A model generated the notes under the pieces. It worked only from the letters and a program-made list of their open reading frames with translations. It did not search any database and was not told the DNA's origin. This document shows positions 54,769-62,149 of a DNA stretch of 64,000 bases, piece by piece. How positions within the stretch are numbered: the stretch's first letter is position 1; each line of letters starts with the position of its first letter. The stretch is from Paraburkholderia phenoliruptrix (GTDB lineage Bacteria; Pseudomonadota; Gammaproteobacteria; Burkholderiales; Burkholderiaceae), in NCBI RefSeq assembly GCF_019511605.1, contig NZ_JAEUAV010000020.1, positions 1-64,000 on the forward strand, read 5' to 3'. The position numbers and the translations under genes are program-made.

Positions 54769-55211
54769 CCGCAAACATCATCGACATTTATACCGACGGC
54801 GCCTGCAAGGGCAACCCTGGCCCCGGCGGCTGGGGCGCACTGTTGCGCTTCGGCGATCAGGAAAAGGAACTGTTCGGCGGCGAAGCCAATACGACCAACA
54901 ACCGCATGGAACTGATGGGCGTGATTTCCGCGCTCGAAGCGCTCAAGCGTCCGTGCAAGGTCGTCGTGCATACCGATTCGCAGTACGTGCAAAAAGGCAT
55001 TAGCGAGTGGATTCACGGCTGGAAAAAGAAAGGCTGGGTGACGGCCGCGCGGCAGCCCGTGAAGAACGCGGACTTGTGGAAGCGGCTCGATGCGCTCGTC
55101 GCGCAACACGAAGTCGAATGGCGCTGGGTGCGCGGTCACAACGGCCACCCTGAGAACGAGCGCGCCGATCAGCTCGCCAACCGCGGCGTCGCGTCGCTCG
55201 CGGAACTGTGA
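54765..55211 (+). CDS. rnhA: Ribonuclease HI
   Basis: 148-aa endonuclease that removes RNA from RNA-DNA hybrids. Active-site carboxylates: Asp in IYTDGACKGNPGP, Glu in NNRMELMGV, Asp in VVHTDSQYV and Asp in NERADQLAN. The basic handle loop is HGWKKKGW. ATG at 54765 overlaps the upstream TGA, so it is translationally coupled to the methyltransferase gene. Confidence 0.97.
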   Translation: MTANIIDIYTDGACKGNPGPGGWGALLRFGDQEKELFGGEANTTNNRMELMGVISALEALKRPCKVVVHTDSQYVQKGISEWIHGWKKKGWVTAARQPVKNADLWKRLDALVAQHEVEWRWVRGHNGHPENERADQLANRGVASLAEL

Positions 55212-55285
55212 CTCGAGCGCCGGCTTGGGCGCCCCCTTCTGCCGCTTATTGACGGCGGCAACTTTTGAGGCAAAGTTAATCCGAC

Positions 55286-56020
55286 ATGCGTCAACTCATT
55301 CTCGATACCGAAACGACCGGCCTTAACGCCCGCACCGGCGACCGCATTCTCGAACTCGGTTGCGTCGAACTGGTGAACCGGCGACTCACCGGCAACAACC
55401 TGCACTTCTATATCAACCCCGAGCGCGACAGCGATCCTGGCGCGCTGGCCGTGCACGGCCTGACTACAGAGTTCCTCAGCGACAAGCCGAAGTTCGCCGA
55501 GATTGCCGACCAGTTTCGCGACTTCATACAGGGCGCGGACCTGATCATTCACAACGCGCCCTTCGACATCGGCTTTCTGGATGCCGAATTCGCGTTGCTA
55601 GGCCTGCCGCCCGTGAGCACCTATTGCGGCGAGATCATCGACACGCTCGCGCGCGCCAAGCAGATGTTCCCCGGCAAGCGCAATTCGCTCGACGCGCTGT
55701 GCGATCGCTTCGGCATCAGCAATGCACACCGCACGCTGCACGGCGCGCTGCTCGACTCCGAACTGCTCGCCGAGGTTTATCTGGCGATGACGCGCGGCCA
55801 AGAGAGTCTCGTCATCGACATGCTGGGGGAATCGCATGCCGGCGGCGAAGCGCATGCACCGCGCGTGGCAATCGAGTCGCTGGAGCTCGTGGTGATTGCA
55901 GCGAGCGACGAAGAAGTCGCCGCGCATCAGGCGGTGCTCGACGGTCTCGACAAGGCAATCAAAGGCACGAGCGTATGGCGCCTCGAACCTGCGCCGGTAG
56001 CGGATGAGCAAGCCGCTTAA
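55286..56020 (+). CDS. dnaQ: DNA polymerase III epsilon subunit (proofreading exonuclease)
   Basis: 244-aa 3'-5' exonuclease of the replicase. DEDDh motifs: ExoI LDTETTGL, ExoII IHNAPFDIGF, ExoIII H..LHGALLDSELLAEVYL. The C-terminal ~60 residues should bind the alpha subunit. It follows rnhA by 74 bp on the same strand; in E. coli the two genes are divergent neighbours. Confidence 0.96.
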   Translation: MRQLILDTETTGLNARTGDRILELGCVELVNRRLTGNNLHFYINPERDSDPGALAVHGLTTEFLSDKPKFAEIADQFRDFIQGADLIIHNAPFDIGFLDAEFALLGLPPVSTYCGEIIDTLARAKQMFPGKRNSLDALCDRFGISNAHRTLHGALLDSELLAEVYLAMTRGQESLVIDMLGESHAGGEAHAPRVAIESLELVVIAASDEEVAAHQAVLDGLDKAIKGTSVWRLEPAPVADEQAA

Positions 56021-56068
56021 AAAGTGCTGGACGAGTGCCAAAATCCCTGACATAATTTCAATCTCTTC

Positions 56069-56143
56069 GGGTGGTTAGCTCAGCGGTAGAGCACTGCCTT
56101 CACACGGCAGGGGTCACTGGTTCGATCCCAGTACTACCCACCA
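56069..56143 (+). tRNA. tRNA-Val (anticodon CAC)
   Basis: 75 nt including CCA. Acceptor GGGTGGT/ACTACCC (one G-T pair); D-arm GCTC...GAGC; anticodon stem CTGCC/GGCAG with loop TTCACAC gives CAC; T-arm ACTGG-TTCGATC-CCAGT. Confidence 0.97.
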
Positions 56144-56174
56144 GATTCTTGGTGTGTCGATCACCGAAGACAAA

Positions 56175-56205
56175 GGGCTTACGCAGCAATGCGTAAGCCC
56201 TTTTT
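56175..56205 (+). terminator. Terminator of tRNA-Val
   Basis: GGGCTTACGCA (56175-56185), GCAA loop, TGCGTAAGCCC (56190-56200), then five T; upstream A residues extend the pairing. Confidence 0.93.
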
Positions 56206-56701
56206 CCGTTTTGTGTTTTATTTTTTGGCTCTTACTTTTTTGCTTTCGCTTTTTGCACGTGCCATGTAGTTGCGGGGCTTTTCGCGCATTTCGCAATCCG
56301 CGGCAACGTCAACACCGAAACCTCGTCGATTGCGGGGGCAAAACAGCGCTGATATAGTGGCTTCTCGGGCATTCGCCCGGTCTATTTTCTCCACCTCATT
56401 GACTACAGGGAGGCGTCACATGTTCGCAGTGCATATGGCGGTCCCTGACATGGTCTCGCGACGAGCTTGCCGTCGTTCGCTAGTCGCTGATGCGTCACTG
56501 ACCCGTCGCTGACCCATCGCTCTACGCGGCGCAGCCTCAAAGGCTCTCCGCGCAATTCCAGATAGTCCACAGCTCGCTTTGCAGGCACGCTTGACAGCTC
56601 ATTGCCCGCAGCCTGATTGCCGTTCAGCGGCGCGCTTGCTCTATCTCTTCTTTCTGCTTTTGACTGGAACCCCGCCGCGCCAGGCGCGCGGGTTGTCGCA
56701 A
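56206..56701. other. Intergenic region upstream of the ABC exporter
   Basis: About 500 bp without a recognisable gene. The first 80 bp is T-rich. Short direct words such as TCGCTGACCC recur around 56485-56520. The promoter of the ABC gene should lie here but was not identified. Confidence 0.55.
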
Positions 56702-58582
56702 ATGACCGGAAAAAAACTCGACTTTCGCGGACAAGCCTTCAAGGACGTCCTCGGTTTCACCTTCCAACACTGGGCGCAGCAGCCGTGGCGCGTCGTCGTG
56801 ATTGTGGCGCTCGTCATGCTCGCCGCAGTAGCCGACGTGCTTACGCCCATGTTCGCCGGCCACCTCGTCGACGCCATTGCGTCGGGTCCGGCTGCGCGCG
56901 GCAGCGCATGGCACGCGGCCATCACCGCGTTCTGCGTGCTCACCGCGCTCGGGCTCAGTGCGACCCTGCTGCGCCAGGGCATGTACTTCAACATCATCAA
57001 GCTGACGCTCAAGATGATGAGCGAGATCGCCGCCAACGCGTTTCACCGCGTGCAACGGTTCTCGACCGACTGGCACGCGAACAGCTTTGCCGGTTCGACG
57101 GTGCGCAAGATTACCCGCGGCATGTGGGCGCTTGACCTGCTCAACGACACGCTGCTGATCGCGCTGTTCCCGTCGCTCGTCATGCTCGCCGGGGCAACGC
57201 TGCTGCTCGGCTGGCGCTGGCCCATGATGGGCGCGGTGGTCGGCATCGGCTCGGTGCTGTATATCGCGGTAACGGTCGCGTTGTCGCTCGGCTACGTGGC
57301 GCCCGCCGCACGCCTCGCCAACGCGTGGGACACGCGCATGGGCGGCGCGCTCGCGGACGCCGTGAGTTGCAACGGCGTCGTCAAGGCGTTCGGCGCCGAA
57401 GCGCGCGAAGAACTGCTGCTCGCACGCGTGATCGACAAGTGGCGCGAGCGCACCCGCCGCACGTGGATCCGCGGCACGATCAACGGTGGGGTGCAGGGCG
57501 CCATGCTGGTGGCGATCCAGGCCGCGATTCTCGGTGCGGCGCTGGTGCTGTGGCTGCGCGGCGAGGCGAGCGTCGGCGACATCACGTTCGCGTTGACGAT
57601 GTTCTTCATGCTGCAAGGCTATCTGCGCGAGGTGGGCATGCACATCCGCAACCTGCAGCGCTCGGTCAACGACATGGAAGAACTGGTATCGCTCGAGCGC
57701 CAGCCGCTTGGCATCGAGGACCGGCCGGGCGCCGGTCCCATTGCAATCGGTCAAGGCGAGATTCGCTTCGAGCACGTCACGTTTCACTATGGCGCGAGCG
57801 CCGTCCCGCTCTACCGCGACTTCTGCGTGCGCATTGCGCCTGGCGAACGCGTGGGTCTGGTCGGCCATTCGGGCTCGGGCAAGACCACGTTCATCAAGCT
57901 GATCCAGCGTCTTTACGACGTGTCGGGAGGCCGCATTACGATCGACGGCCAGGACATCGCGCGCGTCAAGCAAGCGTCGTTGCGCAGCCAGATTGCGATC
58001 GTGCAGCAGGAGCCGGTGCTGTTTCACCGCTCGCTGGCAGAGAACATTGCGTATGCCCGGCCCGAGGCGAGCCGTGCCGAGATCGAGCAAGCGGCGCGGC
58101 TTGCTAACGCGCACGACTTCATCAGCGCGTTGCCGGACGGCTACGACACGCTTGTCGGCGAACGCGGCATCAAGCTCTCGGGAGGCGAACGTCAGCGGGT
58201 AGCCATTGCGCGCGCGTTTCTCGCGGACGCCCGCATTCTGATCCTGGACGAAGCCACCTCCAGCCTCGATAGCGAAAGCGAAGTGCTGATCCAGCAGGCG
58301 ATGGAGCGGTTGATGTTGGGCCGCACGACGCTAGTCGTCGCGCATCGTCTTTCGACTGTGCGCGCACTCGACCGGCTGCTCGTGCTCGACAAGGGCAAGG
58401 TGATCGAAGAAGGCAGCCATGAAACGCTGATCGGCCTCGAGAACGGCGTGTATCGCCGGCTCTTCGAGCGTCAGGCGCTGGAGTTGATCAAGGGCTTGAG
58501 CGAACCGCCGGTGGTTCGGCATGAAGCGTCGCAGGTGCGCGCCGCTCACGTCGACGATTCGAGTCTGCTGGTCAGCGAGTAG
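56702..58582 (+). CDS. ABC transporter, fused permease and ATPase (exporter type)
   Basis: 626-aa half-transporter that probably works as a homodimer. The permease domain (about 1-320) has six helices beginning VVVIVALVMLAAVADVLTPMFAGHLVDAI; the ATPase (about 350-600) has Walker A GHSGSGKTTF, Q-loop VQQEPVLFH, signature LSGGERQ, Walker B ILILDEATSSLD and switch His in VVAHRLSTV. Start 56702 (MTGKKLDFRG) was chosen by fit; the frame opens at 56579 and no clear ribosome site is visible. Substrate unknown: lipid, peptide or drug. Similar in layout to the gene at 62150. Confidence 0.92.
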   Translation: MTGKKLDFRGQAFKDVLGFTFQHWAQQPWRVVVIVALVMLAAVADVLTPMFAGHLVDAIASGPAARGSAWHAAITAFCVLTALGLSATLLRQGMYFNIIKLTLKMMSEIAANAFHRVQRFSTDWHANSFAGSTVRKITRGMWALDLLNDTLLIALFPSLVMLAGATLLLGWRWPMMGAVVGIGSVLYIAVTVALSLGYVAPAARLANAWDTRMGGALADAVSCNGVVKAFGAEAREELLLARVIDKWRERTRRTWIRGTINGGVQGAMLVAIQAAILGAALVLWLRGEASVGDITFALTMFFMLQGYLREVGMHIRNLQRSVNDMEELVSLERQPLGIEDRPGAGPIAIGQGEIRFEHVTFHYGASAVPLYRDFCVRIAPGERVGLVGHSGSGKTTFIKLIQRLYDVSGGRITIDGQDIARVKQASLRSQIAIVQQEPVLFHRSLAENIAYARPEASRAEIEQAARLANAHDFISALPDGYDTLVGERGIKLSGGERQRVAIARAFLADARILILDEATSSLDSESEVLIQQAMERLMLGRTTLVVAHRLSTVRALDRLLVLDKGKVIEEGSHETLIGLENGVYRRLFERQALELIKGLSEPPVVRHEASQVRAAHVDDSSLLVSE

Positions 58583-58606
58583 AGAAGAACAGGCACCGAG
58601 CGGCAA

Positions 58607-58670
58607 AGCCGGCGCACGTCAACCGGAACCGCCTTCATTGAAGGCTCGTTCCGCCGACGTGCCGCCGGCT
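58607..58670. terminator. Three-tier nested hairpin between convergent genes
   Basis: Outer arm 58607-58620 pairs with 58656-58670 (AGCCGGC...CACGTC, one bulge), middle CGGAAC (58624-58629) with GTTCCG (58648-58653), inner GCCTTC (58631-58636) with GAAGGC (58640-58645), loop ATT. No T-run. It touches the stop codon of the DUF2214 gene. Probably a bidirectional terminator or mRNA 3'-end stabiliser. Confidence 0.65.
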
Positions 58671-59134
58671 CACACCACGCCCGAAGGAAGACCGATGCCG
58701 CGCGCCATGCCGGTGGCCGCAAACACCATCAGCACCAGCAGGACGGTCTGAATCACGCTCAGATGCGCATAACGGCGCGCGTTGTGCAAATCCGGCGCCT
58801 CGCCTTTTCGGATCGACGCACGCCAGCGCATGAGCGCGAGCATGGACGGCACTTCCAGCGCGAGAATCGCCACGAGCAGCGCCATCTTCACGTGAAAGAG
58901 CGGCTCGTGGAGATAGTAGTCGGCGCCCTTCTCGTACGAACCAAAAGCACGCATCAGTCCGGTGATGATCAGCACCAGTGCAGAGAGACCCCATCGCGTA
59001 TCCGCACGGAACACCGAGCGCAACGCGGCGGGCACGGCTGCGCGACGCAGCGACCATGTGCGCCGCAGAATCGACGCGAGCGCAAAGCCATAAGCGAGCA
59101 GATGAAGAGCGGCAAGTAACCAGCGAACCAGCAT
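58670..59134 (-). CDS. DUF2214 membrane protein
   Basis: 154-aa inner-membrane protein with four helices (about residues 3-23, 46-66, 78-99 and 125-148). MLVRWLLAALHLLAYG and a conserved FHVKMALLVAILALE fit DUF2214. His residues in the helices could bind haem or metal, as in related four-helix proteins, but this is speculation. ATG 59134 has AGGAG 5 nt upstream, far better than the open start at 59224. Possibly co-transcribed with the membrane protein at 59284. Confidence 0.85.
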   Translation of the reverse strand: MLVRWLLAALHLLAYGFALASILRRTWSLRRAAVPAALRSVFRADTRWGLSALVLIITGLMRAFGSYEKGADYYLHEPLFHVKMALLVAILALEVPSMLALMRWRASIRKGEAPDLHNARRYAHLSVIQTVLLVLMVFAATGMARGIGLPSGVV

Positions 59135-59283
59135 AGCGACTCCTGCAAACGACACGGCAATATCGATTGTTATCGCCCGCGCAGCGTCAGGCGCGGGCGG
59201 CATCTTTGTTTCATTATCGACCACGGCTTACTGTACAACGCGTTCATCGGTCGCGACATGTGACCGAATGCACACAGCAGGCT

Positions 59284-60138
59284 TCAGACCTGCCGCAACG
59301 TGCTGTCGAGCGCGCGTGCCGCCACGCGGTCGCCTTCGGTTGTCAACGCGGTGCGAAAGACAGTTTGGCGGTTGTGGCCCGCAGCAGCGGGCGAATCCCA
59401 CAGCAGCTCGATTTTTGGACGCCGGCCAAACGCAGCGCGTGCGAGCGACGGCCCGCCGCCGCTGCGCGAGGACGCGGCCGTCGTGAACGTTTCGGCCGCC
59501 GCGTGCAGCGCGACCATCGGCGCGGGCGGCGACGCAGACCCCGTGCCCGCGCCGTCCGCCCAGCGCACCGAGAGTTCGCGTGCGTCGTACTGCCCCACCT
59601 TGCGACGCTCGGCCCACACGCTCACGGTGCGCGTAAGCGGATCCAGCGACACGGCATAGCGCCCGATCGCAAAGCGACGCGCGGCAATGTTGGTGCGCCA
59701 CAGCGCGCGCGGACGGCAGATCCAGAGAACGGCCGCGTACAGTGCCGGCGCGGCCAGCAGCCAGCCATTCGTTGCCGCGACCGTCTGCGCGGCGCGGCGC
59801 CAGCCGGCGCTGACAGCGAATGCGCTGACAGTCCACACCGCAAACAGGAAGCCGAGGAACGCGAACAGACGCAGTGCTTGCCGCAGCCATTGCGGCAACG
59901 GATGAAACGGACGCTCGGCCACCGCCCGCGCGCCCGGCAGAAAGATCAGCAGGAACAGAAAGACAAGGTTGATGCACGCCCACGGCGAAGAGGCCATGGC
60001 CGACAGCGACGACGTCAGATCCATCTCCGACATCGAAAACAGCCAGCGGGCAAGAAGCACGAGACCGATGGCGCGCAACGCGAAAATCGTTCCGGCGCCG
60101 GGCGCGGCATTCGCACGCGTCTCTTTCGTTCTCGCCAA
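59284..60138 (-). CDS. Membrane protein of unknown function
   Basis: From a TTG start at 60138 (MARTKETRANA) the product is 284 aa; AGGAGG lies 5 nt upstream, which makes this the best start over an ATG at 60189 with no ribosome site. About five hydrophobic segments in the first 160 residues (for example INLVFLFLLIFLPGA and LFAFLGFLFAVWTVSAFAV), then a soluble C-terminal part with YAVSLDPLTRTVSVWAERR and KIELLWDSPAA. I do not recognise a family. Lies between DUF2214 and a glycosyltransferase gene on the same strand. Confidence 0.75.
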   Translation of the reverse strand: MARTKETRANAAPGAGTIFALRAIGLVLLARWLFSMSEMDLTSSLSAMASSPWACINLVFLFLLIFLPGARAVAERPFHPLPQWLRQALRLFAFLGFLFAVWTVSAFAVSAGWRRAAQTVAATNGWLLAAPALYAAVLWICRPRALWRTNIAARRFAIGRYAVSLDPLTRTVSVWAERRKVGQYDARELSVRWADGAGTGSASPPAPMVALHAAAETFTTAASSRSGGGPSLARAAFGRRPKIELLWDSPAAAGHNRQTVFRTALTTEGDRVAARALDSTLRQV

Positions 60139-60279
60139 GGCATCCTCCTGTCGTCGGCGGCGCCGCAGCCAAATTTGCGGCACGGCCATTATAGGGATAT
60201 TACGAAAGCCGGCTCGCCCCCGCGGCCCGAAACACCCGGTTTGCATCGCGAAACGCGAAAAAACGCGGCGCGCATGCAA

Positions 60280-60314
60280 CAACGCCCCGCGAGCGGCTTG
60301 CAAGCGGGGCGTTG
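60280..60314 (-). terminator. Hairpin after the glycosyltransferase gene
   Basis: CAACGCCCCGC (60280-60290) pairs perfectly with 60304-60314, loop 13 nt. On the minus strand a T-run appears about 17 nt further (plus A-run 60258-60263). Likely terminator of the gene ending at 60416. Confidence 0.6.
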
Positions 60315-60415
60315 CGGGTGGCGGGCGAAGCGCGCTAAAGCGCTAGATTCGCCACGCCGGTTGACTGACCGACAGCTTCAGTCCGGCGTGCGCTTGGTTC
60401 GCGCTTAGGTCGCGC

Positions 60416-61480
60416 TTAGTTCGCGTTCACTTCGCGCAGCACGGTGCGGTGCTTCTCACGCAGCAGCTCTTCATACGTGGCGACGTAATTCCGTGCCATC
60501 ACCTTCGACGAGAAGCGCGCTTCGAACGCCTTGCGCACCAGCTCGCGCGGCAGCGTGTGCAGGCGCTTGAGTGCCGCGACTGCGCTGATTTCATCTTCAA
60601 CGACAAAGCCCGACACGCCGTTTTCGATCACTTCCGGCACCGAACCGCGATTGAACGCGATCACCGGCGTGCCGCACGCCATCGCTTCGATCATCACGAG
60701 ACCGAAGGGCTCCGGCCAGTCGATCGGGAAGACCAGCGCATGTGCGTTGCCGAGGAACTCGCGCTTCTCGGCTTCGCCGATTTCGCCGATGTACTCGACG
60801 TGCGGCAGCGCCATCAGCGGCTTGATCACTTCTTCGTAATAGGCGCGGTCGGCCTTGTCGATTTTCGCGGCCACCTTGAGCTTCATGCCTGCCTGGCCCG
60901 CAATGCGGATCGCGCGATCAAGGCCCTTCTCCGGCGAAACGCGGCCGAGGAACGCGAGGTAGCCGGGCTGCACGTCGGGGATCGGCCGCAGCACGTCTTC
61001 CGGCAGGCCGTGATACACAGTTTGCAGCCAGTTTGCCTGCGGCAGCGGAATGCGCTGGTTGTCCGAAATCGACACCACCGGCACGTCCTTGAACGTGTTG
61101 AAGATCGGCTGCAGTTCCGGCAAATCGAGACGGCCGTGCAGCGTGGTCAGGAACGGCACCGGCTGGCGTGCGAAAAGCGAGAACGGGTAATAGTCGATGT
61201 GGAAATGCAGCACGTCGAATTCGTCCGCGCGGCGGCGCACTTCTTCGAGCAGCAGCATGTGCGGCGCCATCACGTCGCGAATGGTGGGATCGAGGCGCAG
61301 CGCTTGCGGCCAGAAGGCTTCGAGCTTTGCCGAGGTTTGCGAATCGCCGCTCGCAAAAAGCGTGACGTCGTGACCCTGCTCGACCAACGCTTCGGTCAAG
61401 TAGGAAACCACACGTTCCGTACCACCGTACAGCTTGGGAGGAACCGCCTCGTGCAACGGAGCGATTTGAGCGATTCGCAT
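60416..61480 (-). CDS. Family 4 glycosyltransferase
   Basis: 354-aa GT-B-fold glycosyltransferase. N-terminal MRIAQIAPLHEAVPPKLYGGTERVV is the acceptor-side Rossmann domain; the donor-side domain has FLGRVSPEKGLDRAI and the EX7E region EPFGLVMIEAMACGTPVIA. Sugar and acceptor unknown; resembles enzymes of polysaccharide or trehalose-like glycoside synthesis. AGGAG 8 nt before ATG 61480 supports the start, while the open frame to 61567 is not family-like. No other polysaccharide genes are adjacent. Confidence 0.9.
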   Translation of the reverse strand: MRIAQIAPLHEAVPPKLYGGTERVVSYLTEALVEQGHDVTLFASGDSQTSAKLEAFWPQALRLDPTIRDVMAPHMLLLEEVRRRADEFDVLHFHIDYYPFSLFARQPVPFLTTLHGRLDLPELQPIFNTFKDVPVVSISDNQRIPLPQANWLQTVYHGLPEDVLRPIPDVQPGYLAFLGRVSPEKGLDRAIRIAGQAGMKLKVAAKIDKADRAYYEEVIKPLMALPHVEYIGEIGEAEKREFLGNAHALVFPIDWPEPFGLVMIEAMACGTPVIAFNRGSVPEVIENGVSGFVVEDEISAVAALKRLHTLPRELVRKAFEARFSSKVMARNYVATYEELLREKHRTVLREVNAN

Positions 61481-62149
61481 AGTGAAAACTCCTCGTAAAA
61501 ACCGGCAAAAGTACTGCGTTTGGTAAAAGCGACTCGCTTTGCTCGCCAGGGCAGTCGGGCCGGACACCCCGGCGCGGGCCTGATTCTTTCGAGATTTCCT
61601 GCGGCAGGTCGCTTCAGTTTAAATAGCCCGGACGGCAATCGCCTTCCATGCCTGTGCGGTAAACGCACAGACGTGCTCGACGTTGACAAACTGTCAGAAA
61701 TTTCGCAAGGGCTTACAGCGCACGCATTATCAGTGCCTGGCTTCTCGCTGCAGCACAACATTTCAAAGTCTTTACGTTGTTACAAGGGGGATACACTTTG
61801 CAAACCCTTGTTTTGCAAGACAGTTTTACAGTAGCGACTGGCCGGCGACATGAGGCTGCCCGACTCTCGCGCCACTCGCCGGTTGCGCTTTGCGTCACGC
61901 TTGCCGGCACGGGTTGAAGAGAATCCAGCGCCCGGGCTGAATGCAATTTGTAATTATATCCCGAAACAATCCGCGATCAGCGTGAACCCTTGCCACCGCA
62001 GTCAGTCCAGCAAGAGGTAGATCGCGGACGTCCATCGCGACACCAATCGCGCCATATGCCCGGAAACCCAGGGCGCAATTGCCTTTGCGTGTTTACAATG
62101 CGAAGCATTGCCTGCGCCGCGACATTTTTTCGCGTGGCCCATGCCTTGC
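61481..62149. other. Divergent intergenic region
   Basis: About 670 bp between the glycosyltransferase (-) and the last ABC gene (+). It is AT-richer around 61680-61830 and contains TTTGCAA at 61797 and 61813, and TTGACA at 61683. The one longer frame (61520-61834 plus) ends in a Cys/Lys-rich stretch and lacks a ribosome site. It probably holds both promoters. Confidence 0.55.
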
